From: Actinomycetota bacterium
GTDB lineage: Bacteria; Actinomycetota; Actinomycetes; Mycobacteriales; JACQDL01
NCBI GenBank assembly: GCA_016201065.1
Contig: JACQDL010000031.1
Span: 62,001 to 126,000 of the forward strand
Length of the DNA stretch: 64,000 nucleotides
Direction: 5' to 3'
The notes beneath the pieces were generated by a model. It was not told the DNA's origin. It did not search any database and was given only the letters and a program-made list of their open reading frames with translations. This document shows positions 28,127-36,524 of the stretch, piece after piece. Every line of letters begins with the position of its first letter. The first letter of the stretch is position 1. The translations under genes and the position numbers were made by a program.

Positions 28127-29539
28127 GCCGCACTCGTCGCGTCCTGGACGGCCGCCCCGGACCGGCCGGTGCTGTGGACCACCGGGACCGGCTGGCTGAC
28201 CGGGGCCCAGCTTGAGGAACGGTCGCGGCAGGTCGCCCGCCGGCTCGCCGTCGCTGGGGTGCGGGCCGGCGACCGGGTGCTGCTGTCCGGCGCCCCCTGC
28301 GCCGACCTGGTGGTGAGCTACCTGGCCCTGCTCCGGCTCGGCAGTCCGGTCGTCCCGGCCAACACCGCCTACACGGAGCGCGAGCTGGCGCACATCGTCG
28401 CCGAAGTGCGACCAGTCGCCGCCTTGCTCGGCGAGGCGCGCGCCCTGCCTGGCGTTCCCGTCGTGAGCCCGATCGACGCCAGCGGCCTGCCGCCCGGGAC
28501 GGCGGCGGACGGCGCCGACGCGGTGCTGGACCGCGCCGGGCCCGAGGACCCGGCGCTGATCGGCTTCACCTCCGGCACGACCGGTGCGCCGAAGGGGGCG
28601 GTGCTCTCCCAGCGCAACCTGCACGCGGGTGCGGCCGCCGTGGTCGAGGCGTGGCGGTGGACCCCCGATGACCGGCTGGCCTGCGCCCTGCCGCTGTTCC
28701 ACATGCACGGTCTCGGGGTCGCGCTGGGTGGCACCCTGCTGTCCGGCGCGTCGATCGTGGTACTGCCGAGGTTCACCGTCGACGGCGTGCTCGACGCGAT
28801 CAGCGAGCACCGGGCCAGCCTCTTCTTCGGCGTACCCACGATGTACTCCCGGCTCGCCGGCTCGGCACGGCTGGGCGAGCTGGCGGCGTTGCGGCTGGCG
28901 GTGTCCGGCTCGGCGCCGCTGCCGGCAACGCTGTGGTCGGCGCTCCAGGACGGCAGCGGGCAGCGGGTCCTGGAGCGGTACGGCATGACCGAGACGGTGA
29001 TGCTCACCTCGAACCCGTACGACGGGGAGCGTCGGCCCGGCACGGTCGGCCTGCCGCTACCCGGCGTGTCACTGCGGCTCGCACCGGACAGCGGCGTCGT
29101 CGAGGTCCGCGGACCGAGCGTCTTCTCCGCGTACTGGCAGCGGCCGGCGGACACCAAGGGTGCGTTCACCGGCGACGGGTGGTTCCGCACCGGTGACATC
29201 GGTGCGGTGTCCGAGGACGGCTACCTGACCCTGGTCGGCCGGGCCTCGGAGCTGATCATCAGCGGTGGCTTCAACATCTACCCGCGCGAGGTGGAGGACG
29301 TGCTGCGTGGCCACCCGGCCATCGGCGACGTCGCGGTGATCGGTCTACCCGACCCGGAGTGGGGGGAGATCGTCACGGCGTACTGCGTCGGCGATCCGGT
29401 ATCGGAGGAGGAGCTGATGGCGTACTGCGGTCCGCTGCTGGCCAGCTTCAAGCGACCCCGCCGGTGGCGGTGGGTCGAGGCGCTTCCCCGCAACGCGATG
29501 GGCAAGGTCGTCCGCGACCAGGTACGCGAGCTGGGCTGA
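28091..29539 (+). CDS. Acyl-CoA synthetase / AMP-dependent ligase
   Basis: A 482-residue ANL-superfamily enzyme that activates a carboxylic acid as acyl-AMP and then thioesterifies it with CoA. Signatures: IGFTSGTTGAPKGAVLSQRN, ERYGMTETVMLTSNP, GWFRTGDIGAVSEDGYL, GRASELIISGGFNIYPREVE and the C-terminal lysine in LPRNAMGKVVRDQ. Substrate is unassigned; malonyl-CoA synthetase-like members share this layout. Coupled to the upstream phosphatase gene. Confidence 0.9.
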   Translation: MTLPVTLPVTLPAALVASWTAAPDRPVLWTTGTGWLTGAQLEERSRQVARRLAVAGVRAGDRVLLSGAPCADLVVSYLALLRLGSPVVPANTAYTERELAHIVAEVRPVAALLGEARALPGVPVVSPIDASGLPPGTAADGADAVLDRAGPEDPALIGFTSGTTGAPKGAVLSQRNLHAGAAAVVEAWRWTPDDRLACALPLFHMHGLGVALGGTLLSGASIVVLPRFTVDGVLDAISEHRASLFFGVPTMYSRLAGSARLGELAALRLAVSGSAPLPATLWSALQDGSGQRVLERYGMTETVMLTSNPYDGERRPGTVGLPLPGVSLRLAPDSGVVEVRGPSVFSAYWQRPADTKGAFTGDGWFRTGDIGAVSEDGYLTLVGRASELIISGGFNIYPREVEDVLRGHPAIGDVAVIGLPDPEWGEIVTAYCVGDPVSEEELMAYCGPLLASFKRPRRWRWVEALPRNAMGKVVRDQVRELG

Positions 29540-29603
29540 GCGGGGGCCGCCACCACGTGGGCCAGACCTGGATATCTTTCGGGTTTATTTGCCGGATGCG
29601 GAC

Positions 29604-29633
29604 TGCCGACAACACTGTTGTCGTATTTATACT
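29604..29633 (+). promoter_or_regulatory. lacI-type promoter with a 17-bp palindromic operator
   Basis: The palindrome CGACAACACTGTTGTCG (29607-29623) is perfect, with 8-bp arms and a central C. It lies directly before the -10 element TATACT (29628-29633), with a weak -35 overlapping its left edge. A LacI-family dimer bound here would block RNA polymerase, so autorepression is likely. Confidence 0.75.
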
Positions 29634-29661
29634 TCGGGCCACCGATCGAAGGGGCCGCATC

Positions 29662-30702
29662 GTGCTGGATAGTGAGCAGCTGCCACGTCCGCGCCGACGT
29701 CCCTCGCGGCCAACCATGGTGGACGTCGCCCGGCAGGCCGGCGTCAGCCTCAAGACGGTCTCCCGGGTGATCAACAATGAGGCCGGCGTTCACGAGGGCA
29801 CCGCGGCCCGGGTGCATGAGGCAGTGAGCCGGCTTGGGTTCCGCCGCAACGATGTGGCCCGCAACCTCCGCCGCGGGCTGTCCACGGCGAGCATCGGGGT
29901 GCTCGTCGAGGACATCGCCCATACCGCATGCTCGGCCCTGACCTGGGCGGTCGAGCAGGCCGCCCGCGAGCACGGCCACCTCGTGCTGGTGGGCAGCTCG
30001 GACCAGGACCCGGTCCGCGAGCGTGAGCTGTTCTCCGCGTTCGTCTCCCGGAGGGTGGACGGTTTGATCATCGTCCCGGCCGGTGACGACCACCGGTATG
30101 TCGCCCGGGAGATGCTGCTGGGCACCGCCGCGGTCTTCGTGGATCGCCCGTCGGGTCGCATCGCCGCCGACGCAGTGCTCAGCGACAACGCTGGCGGTGC
30201 CCGCGCGGCCGTGGATCATCTGTTGGCGCACGGGCACCGCCGGATCGCGGTGGTCGGTGAGCGACCCGGGATCTACCCCATCCGGGAGCGCGTCGCGGGT
30301 TACCGTGCCGCGCTGACCAAGGCCGGGATCGCGGTGGACGAGCGGCTGATCCGGGTGGACCGCGCCCGGGAGGGCTTCACCGACCGGATCGCGCTGGATC
30401 TGCTGGAGGGCGACGATCCGGCGACCGCCGTGGTCACCCTGAGCAACCTGATGACAGTGGCGATGCTCCGCACGATCCGGCGGGAAGGACGGCGGGTCGC
30501 GCTGGTTGGGTTCGATGACTTCGAGTCCTCCGACCTGATCGAACCCGCGGTCACCGTGGTCGCCCAGGACCCGATGGCGCTGGGGCGGACGGCCGCAAGC
30601 CTGCTGTTCGCCCGGCTGGCCGCGGAGTCCCGGTCCATCGAGCGCATCGTCCTGCCCACCCGCCTGATCACCCGCGGTTCCGGGGAGATCCCACCCCCTT
30701 GA
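29662..30702 (+). CDS. LacI-family transcriptional regulator
   Basis: A 346-residue repressor. The N-terminal HTH and hinge read TMVDVARQAGVSLKTVSRVI, then RVHEAVSRLGFRRNDVARNL. A periplasmic-binding-like domain follows (GLIIVPAGDD, VFVDRPSG, HGHRRIAVVGERPG, VALVGFDDFE). GTG 29662 is preferred because GAAGGGG lies upstream. The last codon and TGA stop are inside the end of the IS200/IS605-type element, but the protein is full length for the family (LPTRLITRGSGEIPPP). No sugar transporter is adjacent, so the effector is unknown. Confidence 0.9.
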   Translation: MLDSEQLPRPRRRPSRPTMVDVARQAGVSLKTVSRVINNEAGVHEGTAARVHEAVSRLGFRRNDVARNLRRGLSTASIGVLVEDIAHTACSALTWAVEQAAREHGHLVLVGSSDQDPVRERELFSAFVSRRVDGLIIVPAGDDHRYVAREMLLGTAAVFVDRPSGRIAADAVLSDNAGGARAAVDHLLAHGHRRIAVVGERPGIYPIRERVAGYRAALTKAGIAVDERLIRVDRAREGFTDRIALDLLEGDDPATAVVTLSNLMTVAMLRTIRREGRRVALVGFDDFESSDLIEPAVTVVAQDPMALGRTAASLLFARLAAESRSIERIVLPTRLITRGSGEIPPP

Positions 30703-30710
30703 CGTTCTCG

Positions 30711-30726
30711 CCGTCCTAAGGGACGG
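30711..30726. repeat. Subterminal hairpin at the tnpB-side end of the IS
   Basis: CCGTCC-TAAG-GGACGG, a 6-bp stem with a 4-nt loop spanning the tnpB stop codon. It has the form of the hairpin bound by TnpA in this family and would also form part of the 3' guide RNA (omega RNA/reRNA) of TnpB. Confidence 0.75.
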
Positions 30727-31951
30727 AGATTCCCTCCACGCTGCGCGTGGAACACGCGGCGTCCGGGTGGATTACCGCTTCGCCGCGCGGTGCCAGCATC
30801 GCTGCTGGTCTTACCTGCGCTCCACGGTCGTTTGACTTGTCCGCCCGTCCGGCGGCCAACACGTTCTTCGCGGCGTTGACGTCCCGGTCGTGGGCCGACC
30901 CGCAGGAGCAGGTCCACGACCGGACGTTCAGCGCCATCTTGTCGTTGACGCGTCCACAGTCGGAGCACATCCGGGTGGATGGGAAGAACCGGTCCACCCG
31001 GGCGAACGTGCGCCCATGCCGGGCGGCCTTGTACTCCAGCATGGCGGTGAAGCTGGCCCAGCCGGCGTCGTGGACGCTCTTGGCGAGCCGGGTCCGGCCG
31101 AGACCGACCACGCACAGGTCCTCGACGTACACCGCTTGGTTGTCGCGGATGATCCGTGTTGAGAGCTTGTGCTGCCAGTCCCGCCGGGTGTCGGCCACCC
31201 GCGCATGGGCGCGGGCGACCTTCACGACGGCTTTCCTGCGCCTGTTCGATCCCTTGGTCTTGCGGGACAGGTCTTGCTGCAGCCGGCGTAGCTTGCGGGC
31301 CGCGCGACGCAGGAACTTGGGTGCCGTCACCTTCGTGCCGTCGGAGAGGACCGCGAAGTGGGTCAGGCACAGGTCGATGCCGACTTGCGAGTCCGTGACC
31401 GGAAGCGGCTCGTGGGGCGTCTGCACGACGAACGAGGCGAAGTACCTCCCGGCCGCATCCTTGATCACCGTGACCGAGCTGGGCTCGACGGCCAGGTTGC
31501 GCGACCAGCGGACCGGCACGTCGCCGATCTTCGGCAGCCGCAGCCGCCCGTTGGGCAGCACCTTGAACCGGCTGTTCCTGGTGAACCGGACGGCTTGGCG
31601 GTTGTCCTTGCGCGACCGGAACCGCGGCGGGGCCAGCGTGCGGCCCTTGCGCCGGCCGGTGGTCGAGTCGAAGAAGTTGCGGTATGCCACGTTCAGATCC
31701 GCGAGGGCCTGCTGCAACACGACCGAGGACACCTCGCCCAGCCATGCCCGTTCCGGGGTGCGCTTCGCCGCGGTGACCCGCTTGGACAGCTCCGCATCCG
31801 AGGGGTACACCTCGCCGTTGTCCCGCGCCGTCTGGCGTGCGCGCAGAGCGTCGTTGAACACCACCCGCGCGCACCCGAACGACCGGGCAAGCGAATCCCG
31901 CTGGCGCGCGTCCGGGTAGAGCCGGAAGTTGTACCGAAGCTGCACCACCAC
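30716..31951 (-). CDS. tnpB: TnpB, RNA-guided endonuclease of the IS200/IS605 element
   Basis: About 411 residues. The N-terminus is typical (LRYNFRLYPDARQRDSLARS). The RuvC residues are all present: Asp in VGIDLCLTHFAVL, Glu in VYVEDLCVVGLG and Asp in HDRDVNAAKNVL. The zinc ribbon CSDCG...CSCG lies before the last motif. It should therefore be nuclease-competent and guided by RNA made from its own 3' end. The start is one of three consecutive GTGs (31951, 31948, 31945) or an ATG at 31987 that overlaps tnpA. It is divergent from tnpA. Confidence 0.9.
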   Translation of the reverse strand: MVVQLRYNFRLYPDARQRDSLARSFGCARVVFNDALRARQTARDNGEVYPSDAELSKRVTAAKRTPERAWLGEVSSVVLQQALADLNVAYRNFFDSTTGRRKGRTLAPPRFRSRKDNRQAVRFTRNSRFKVLPNGRLRLPKIGDVPVRWSRNLAVEPSSVTVIKDAAGRYFASFVVQTPHEPLPVTDSQVGIDLCLTHFAVLSDGTKVTAPKFLRRAARKLRRLQQDLSRKTKGSNRRRKAVVKVARAHARVADTRRDWQHKLSTRIIRDNQAVYVEDLCVVGLGRTRLAKSVHDAGWASFTAMLEYKAARHGRTFARVDRFFPSTRMCSDCGRVNDKMALNVRSWTCSCGSAHDRDVNAAKNVLAAGRADKSNDRGAQVRPAAMLAPRGEAVIHPDAACSTRSVEGISVP

Positions 31952-31967
31952 AACATGCCATTGGTCT

Positions 31968-32384
31968 ATGGCTGTATTCAACGACATCCGCACTGGTAGA
32001 CACTGCATGTTCGTCCTACACGCTCATTTGGCCTTCGTGACGAAGTCCCGACACGAGGTGTTCGACGACCGGCACACCGCCCGCATGGAGGAGATCATGC
32101 GGGCGGTGTGCGTCAACTTCGAGACCGAGCTGGTCGAGTTCAACGGCGAGAACAACCACGTACACCTGCTGGTGAACTTCCCACCCAAGGTCGCCCTGTC
32201 CAGGCTCGTCAACTCCCTCAAGGGCGTGTCCAGCCGGCGGATGCGACAGGAGTTCCCCGACCTGGTACGCCACTACTACCGGGCCAACCGGCTCTGGTCG
32301 GGCTCCTACTTCGCAGGCTCGGTGGGCGGGGCGCCGCTGAGTGTCCTACGTCAGTACATCGAGCAGCAGAACCGCCCAGTCTAA
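31968..32384 (+). CDS. tnpA: TnpA, Y1 HUH transposase
   Basis: A 138-residue single-strand transposase. It has the HUH pair in ENNHVHLLVNF and the catalytic tyrosine in VLRQYIEQQ near the C-terminus; the length matches intact IS200/IS605 TnpA. It cuts and rejoins the element ends at subterminal hairpins. Both catalytic motifs are intact, so the element may still be mobile. Confidence 0.9.
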   Translation: MAVFNDIRTGRHCMFVLHAHLAFVTKSRHEVFDDRHTARMEEIMRAVCVNFETELVEFNGENNHVHLLVNFPPKVALSRLVNSLKGVSSRRMRQEFPDLVRHYYRANRLWSGSYFAGSVGGAPLSVLRQYIEQQNRPV

Positions 32385-32416
32385 GACACTGACCGGGCCT
32401 TGGCGGCCCTCCCAGC

Positions 32417-32459
32417 GCGGGCCTTCACCCCCGCCCTGAAGGGCGGAGCACAGGCCCGC
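32417..32459. repeat. Stem-loop at the tnpA-side end of the IS
   Basis: An inner hairpin CCGCCC-TGAA-GGGCGG (32431-32446) mirrors the 6-bp/4-nt hairpin at the other end. It is enclosed by GCGGGCCT/AGGCCCGC arms. It probably marks the left-end hairpin for TnpA. Confidence 0.65.
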
Positions 32460-32593
32460 ATCTTGGTAGTGGCCAGACCCGGGTACGAGCGGCACCGGAC
32501 TCCCTCACTCCGGCCGCCGAGTGCCGATAGGACCTCACCACCGCTCCTCACCCGTCCGGGAGCGGCGCGGGTCGTCGGATAGGTCGGCGGCCC

Positions 32594-32639
32594 GACCAGG
32601 GAGGCCCGACCAGCACCGGGCCGGGCCTCCCGCCTGGTC
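32594..32639. terminator. GC-rich hairpin downstream of dnaB
   Basis: Arms GGGAGGCCCG (32599-32608) and CGGGCCTCCC (32622-32631), extended by flanking ACCAG/CTGGT pairing. It lies about 45 bp after the dnaB stop and is the likely terminator of the reverse-strand transcript. Confidence 0.65.
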
Positions 32640-32681
32640 AGACCGCGCCTCGACGCGGTACGCCGTCCGCCCCCACCCGGC

Positions 32682-34718
32682 TCAGCCCTGCTGCATGTCG
32701 ACAAACCTGCTGTAGTGGCCCTGGAACGCGACGGTGACCGTGCCGGTCGGGCCATTCCGGTTCTTGGCCAGGATCAGGTCGGCCTCGCCGGCCCGCGGTG
32801 ACTCCTTCTCGTACGCGTCCTCGCGGTGCAGCAGGATCACCATGTCGGCGTCCTGCTCCAGGCTGTTGTGGGCGATGATCCCGTCGGCGATGAAGTTGTG
32901 GGTGCCCTTCACCGTGGCGTCATAGACCGGCTGGGGGCCGAGCGGCTCGATCGCCGCGACCCGATCCCAGAAGACGTCCGTGGTCGTCGCCACGCGTCGC
33001 CGCTCGGCCTTCACCAGGTCCCACACCTCGATCGGCAAGGTGTCCACGTTGGTGTCGCTGCCGGTGTCGGCGGATGCGGCTACGAACGTCAGGTTCTCCT
33101 GGTCATGGGAGGTGAAGTGCACGGGCTGCTTCCTGAGCACACAGCCGTTGCCGAGAAGGCGCGCGAGCAAGCCGATGCGGTTCTCGCTCCAGCCGAGGCC
33201 GGACCCTACCGGTGCCGGTATCCGGCGCGGCGCAGCGAGTCGTGAGCCGACGGCAAGTTCGTCGAGGCGAACCCATCCCGTGAAGGTCAGAAAGCGGTGG
33301 TTCGCGGACGCCTTGACGGTGCGCCCGGACGCCAGCGCAAGCCGATAGACCTCCTTGACCCCGGACAAGAACACATTGGTGACCGGGGCGGGGACGAGCC
33401 TGTTGTTCTCGTCTACGGACCACACCATGACGCCGTCGTGGCCCTGCTCCAGCAGTTCGTGGAAGGTGACCGGCGCACCGGTGTCGGCGCGCAGAAGCGT
33501 CGTGTCTCCGGTCAGGCAACCCGACTCGCGGAGGTCGGAGAGCATCGGCTTCTTATCGGTGCGCTGCTCCGGCCCGCGGTTGAGCTGGGACAGCGCGACG
33601 ACCGGCACCTCCAGCTCCTTGGCCAGCAACTTCAGCGCCCGGGAGAACTCGCTGACCTCCTGCTGCCGGGACTCCGCCCGACGTGGGCTCGCCATCAGCT
33701 GGAGGTAGTCGACAATGACCATCTTGAGGTTCTGCCGCTGCTTGAGCCGGCGGGCCTTGGCCCGGATCTCCATCAGGGTCAGGTTCGGTGAGTCGTCGAT
33801 GTACAGCGGGGCCTCGGCGACCTCACCCATCCGCCGCGCCAGCTTCGCCCAGTCGTCGTCGCTCATCCGGCCGGAGCGCATGTGGTGCAGCGGCACCTTC
33901 GACTCCGCCGACAGCAACCGCATGGTGATCTCGGTGCGCCCCATCTCCAGGGAGAAGATCACCGCCGACTGGCCGTGCTTGATCGCACAGGACCGGGCGA
34001 GATCCAGCGCGAGGGTCGACTTTCCCAGCGCCGGCCGCGCCGCGACGATGATCATCTGCCCTGGGTGCAGGCCGTTGGTGAGCTGGTCGAGGTCGGCGAA
34101 CCCGGTCGGCACGCCGTTGCTCACCCCGCCGCGGGAGGAGATCAGGTCGATCTCGTCCATCGTCTCGGTGAGCAGCTGCTCCAGTCGGACGTAGTCCTCG
34201 CTGAGCCGCTTCTCGGTGACCTCGTACACCGCCGCCTGAGCCCTGTCGACGACCTCGTCGACATCGCCGCCCGCACCGCTGGCCGCACCGTAGCCGAGCT
34301 GCACGATCCGGGTGCCCGCCTCGATCAGCCGGCGCAGCACCGCCCGCTCGGCGACGATCTGCGCGTAGTAGCCCGCGTTCGCCGCGGTGGGCACCGACGA
34401 CATGAGGGTGTGCAGGTACGGCGCCCCGCCGATCCTCATCAACGCACCGGAGCGGGTCAGCTCCGCGGAGACCGTGACCGGGTCGGCCGGCTCGCCGCGA
34501 CCATACAGATCGAGCACGGTGTCGTAGATCGTCTGGTGCGCGGGCCGGTAGAAGTCGCCGGCCCGGAGCACCTCGACGACGTCCGCGATCGCGTCCTTGC
34601 TCAGCAACATGCCGCCGAGCACTGCCTGTTCGGCGGCGACATCCTGCGGTGGCTGCCGGTCGAAGCCGGTCGACGGCGCGTGCTCCGCCGCTACGCCGAG
34701 GTCGTTCGCGACCGCCAC
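32682..34718 (-). CDS. dnaB: Replicative DNA helicase DnaB, intein-containing precursor
   Basis: A 678-residue precursor. The first exteins part has the N-terminal domain (PPQDVAAEQAVLGGMLLSKD) and the RecA-like motor with Walker A ARPALGKSTLALD and Walker B MVIVDYLQLM. After SDLRESG the frame enters an intein (residues 401-618), then resumes with SLEQDADMVILLHREDAYEK to the end. The spliced helicase is 460 residues, the usual length. GTG 34718 is preferred, with GGAGGGAACGAC upstream; earlier in-frame sequence looks non-coding. It unwinds the fork as a hexamer on the lagging strand. Confidence 0.95.
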   Translation of the reverse strand: MAVANDLGVAAEHAPSTGFDRQPPQDVAAEQAVLGGMLLSKDAIADVVEVLRAGDFYRPAHQTIYDTVLDLYGRGEPADPVTVSAELTRSGALMRIGGAPYLHTLMSSVPTAANAGYYAQIVAERAVLRRLIEAGTRIVQLGYGAASGAGGDVDEVVDRAQAAVYEVTEKRLSEDYVRLEQLLTETMDEIDLISSRGGVSNGVPTGFADLDQLTNGLHPGQMIIVAARPALGKSTLALDLARSCAIKHGQSAVIFSLEMGRTEITMRLLSAESKVPLHHMRSGRMSDDDWAKLARRMGEVAEAPLYIDDSPNLTLMEIRAKARRLKQRQNLKMVIVDYLQLMASPRRAESRQQEVSEFSRALKLLAKELEVPVVALSQLNRGPEQRTDKKPMLSDLRESGCLTGDTTLLRADTGAPVTFHELLEQGHDGVMVWSVDENNRLVPAPVTNVFLSGVKEVYRLALASGRTVKASANHRFLTFTGWVRLDELAVGSRLAAPRRIPAPVGSGLGWSENRIGLLARLLGNGCVLRKQPVHFTSHDQENLTFVAASADTGSDTNVDTLPIEVWDLVKAERRRVATTTDVFWDRVAAIEPLGPQPVYDATVKGTHNFIADGIIAHNSLEQDADMVILLHREDAYEKESPRAGEADLILAKNRNGPTGTVTVAFQGHYSRFVDMQQG
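32865..33518 (-). other. DnaB mini-intein with decayed homing endonuclease
   Basis: A 218-residue protein intron. It begins with Cys (block A CLTGDTTLLRAD), has block B with SANHRFLT, block F VYDATVKGTHNFIADG and ends IIAHN before the extein Ser. All splicing residues (Cys1, block B His, penultimate His, terminal Asn, Ser+1) are present, so splicing should work. The middle retains only IGLLARLLGNGCVL, a relic of the first LAGLIDADG motif with Asn where catalytic Asp is expected. The second motif is absent. Confidence 0.92.
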
Positions 34719-34909
34719 CGTCGTTCCCTCCCCGTCCAGCCGAGCGAGTCCGCGCCACCTCAACTCACGGTGACCACCGCCGGCCGGCCATACCGTCGCC
34801 GACACACGACTGTGGTACGCCGGCGGTCTGACGAAAACGGGAACTGGGGGCGGTGGGGCAAGGCTAGGCCGCCACGTACCCGGCGCCCAAGCCCGGCTGT
34901 GGGCCCACC

Positions 34910-35141
34910 TGTGGACAAGCTGTTGATAAGCCGGTGGACGGCCATGCACAGCATGTGGACCGAGGTGTGGATTTCCGCTCGCGGCGGCTCGGACTACCGT
35001 GCTGACCTGCGGATTCGTGATTGGACCGCTGTGGACAAAAAAAAGTGCCCGGACCGAACTGTTCGATCTTTCGCAGTCAGCCGGCGCAGAATTGTATCGA
35101 TAAGTCGACTTACGAAGGGTGTTCGCACGAGGTTATCCACA
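34910..35141. promoter_or_regulatory. DnaA-box cluster in the rplI-dnaB intergenic region
   Basis: Within a roughly 540-bp gene-free region (34719-35261) there are consensus or near-consensus DnaA boxes: TGTGGACAA at 34910 and 35030, TTATCCACA at 35133, and weaker TGTTGATAA at 34921, TGTGGACCG at 34954 and TGTGGATTT at 34966. An A8 run (35037-35044) and the palindrome TAAGTCGACTTA (35101-35112) lie among them, and the segment is AT-richer than its surroundings. DnaA probably binds here, regulating dnaB or titrating initiator. Confidence 0.7.
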
Positions 35142-35261
35142 AGTCGACATCGCCGAGCGTCCCGCGCCGCGCCAGCCGGCAGCCAGCCGAGAACCGCCCT
35201 CGTCGCCGAGCCGGACCCGAATCCACCAGATCCGGGTCCGGCTACAGAGCGTAGCAGTCGA

Positions 35262-35708
35262 TCAGGCTGGAGTAACCTGCAGGCTGATCGTTGCGGTGAC
35301 GTCAGGGTGCAGCCGCACCGTCGCGGTGTGCGCCCCGACCGCCTTGATGTGCTTGGGCATCTCGACCCGGCGCCGATCCAGCTCCGGCCCACCGGCCCGC
35401 TTCACGGCCGCCACGACGTCCGCCGCCGTGATCGACCCGAACAGCCGGCCGCCCTCACCGGCCCGCGCCGACAGGGTGACCGCACGGGACTCGACCGCGG
35501 CCTTGATCTCCCGGGCGTGGCCGAGGTCGCGAACACCCCGGGCATCGCGGGCCCGGCGGATCTGGCTGACCTGCTTCTCGCCACCGCGGGTCCAGCCGAT
35601 GGCCAGCCGTCTGGGCAGCAGGTAGTTACGGCCGTAGCCGTCCTTCACCTCGACGATGTCCCCCGGCGAACCCAGCCCGGTGACCTCCTGGGTGAGGATG
35701 AGCTTCAC
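35262..35708 (-). CDS. rplI: Ribosomal protein bL9
   Basis: A 148-residue protein with the signature [20 protein letters not shown], then [17 protein letters not shown], and a C-terminal domain of normal length. GTG 35708 has GGGGAGGAA upstream. It is the last gene of the rpsF-ssb-rpsR-rplI operon. Confidence 0.97.
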   Translation of the reverse strand: MKLILTQEVTGLGSPGDIVEVKDGYGRNYLLPRRLAIGWTRGGEKQVSQIRRARDARGVRDLGHAREIKAAVESRAVTLSARAGEGGRLFGSITAADVVAAVKRAGGPELDRRRVEMPKHIKAVGAHTATVRLHPDVTATISLQVTPA

Positions 35709-35718
35709 GTTCCTCCCC

Positions 35719-35955
35719 CTATCGCGCGGTGCTGGTGTAGGGCAGCAGCGCCATCTCACGGCTGTTCTTCACCGCGGTGGCGATGTCACGCTGGTGCTGC
35801 GAGCAGTTGCCGGTCACCCGCCGGGCACGGATCTTGCCTCGGTCGGAGATGTACTTGCGCAGCAGCGCGGTGTCCTTGTAGTCGACGAAGGTCACCTTCT
35901 CCTTGCAGAAGGTGCACACCTTCTTCTTGGGCTTGCGAATCGGTGGTTTTGCCAT
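35719..35955 (-). CDS. rpsR: Ribosomal protein bS18
   Basis: A 78-residue protein with the [20 protein letters not shown] core. It keeps Cys residues (VCTFCKEK and TGNCS), i.e. the zinc-type (C+) form of S18. It is 10 bp upstream of rplI and 27 bp downstream of ssb. Confidence 0.97.
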   Translation of the reverse strand: MAKPPIRKPKKKVCTFCKEKVTFVDYKDTALLRKYISDRGKIRARRVTGNCSQHQRDIATAVKNSREMALLPYTSTAR

Positions 35956-35982
35956 GAGATGCGCTCCGTGAAATCTGTTGAT

Positions 35983-36480
35983 CTAGAAAGGGGGCTCGTC
36001 GGAGAAGTCGCCGCCGCCGGCCGGTGGTGCGGACCCCCATGGGTCCTCCGCGCCACCACCGGGACCGGCCGGCTGGCCGCCGAAGCCGCCGCCACCGCCA
36101 CCGCCACCACTGCCACGCGAGGTCTTGTTCACCTTCGCTGTGGCGTACCGCAGTGAGGGGCCGACCTCGTCGACCTCACACTCGATGACGGTGCGCTTCT
36201 CGCCCTCCCGGGTCTCGTACGAGCGCTGCTTCAGCCGGCCGCTGACGATCACCCGCGAACCGCGGGTGAGCGACTCCGCGACGTTCTCCGCCGCCTGCCG
36301 CCAGATGTTGCAGCGCAGGAACAGCGCCTCCCCGTCCTTCCACTCGTTCGACTGCTTGTCGAACATGCGGGGCGTGGAGGCCACGGTGAACGACGCGACG
36401 GCCGCACCGCTGGGGGTGAAACGCAGCTCGGGGTCGGCAGTCAGGTTGCCGACCACGGTGATGATCGTGTCGCCTGCCAT
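35983..36480 (-). CDS. ssb: Single-stranded DNA-binding protein
   Basis: A 165-residue SSB. The OB-fold is [20 protein letters not shown] through [17 protein letters not shown] and [21 protein letters not shown] Gly-rich linker follows, then the acidic tail DFSDEPPF, which recruits partner proteins. ATG 36480 has GGAGGAG upstream; an ATG seven codons earlier does not. Confidence 0.97.
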   Translation of the reverse strand: MAGDTIITVVGNLTADPELRFTPSGAAVASFTVASTPRMFDKQSNEWKDGEALFLRCNIWRQAAENVAESLTRGSRVIVSGRLKQRSYETREGEKRTVIECEVDEVGPSLRYATAKVNKTSRGSGGGGGGGGFGGQPAGPGGGAEDPWGSAPPAGGGDFSDEPPF

Positions 36481-36524
36481 CAGGTGATCTCCTCCCGCCA
36501 CCCGGCCTGGGCGGCGTCGGTGGT

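Larger units (their letters stand above)
30699..32470. mobile_element. IS200/IS605-family insertion sequence
   Basis: A divergent tnpA/tnpB pair bounded by subterminal hairpins. The end beyond tnpB (30699) reads TCAA at its tip on the tnpB strand, the typical cleavage tetranucleotide of this family, and lies inside the lacI stop codon. The other tip is not precisely visible; it should lie shortly beyond the hairpin at 32417-32459. The family makes no target duplication and transposes as single-stranded DNA. Confidence 0.85.

Noticed and set aside
29662-30702. lacI as a pseudogene truncated by the IS element
   Set aside because: The protein reaches the usual C-terminal length; only the stop and part of the last codon come from the element.
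34910-35141. Chromosomal origin at the DnaA-box cluster
   Set aside because: There is no dnaA or dnaN here, only a few boxes are strong, and oriC is expected beyond the right end next to parAB. Treated as a DnaA-binding regulatory region instead.
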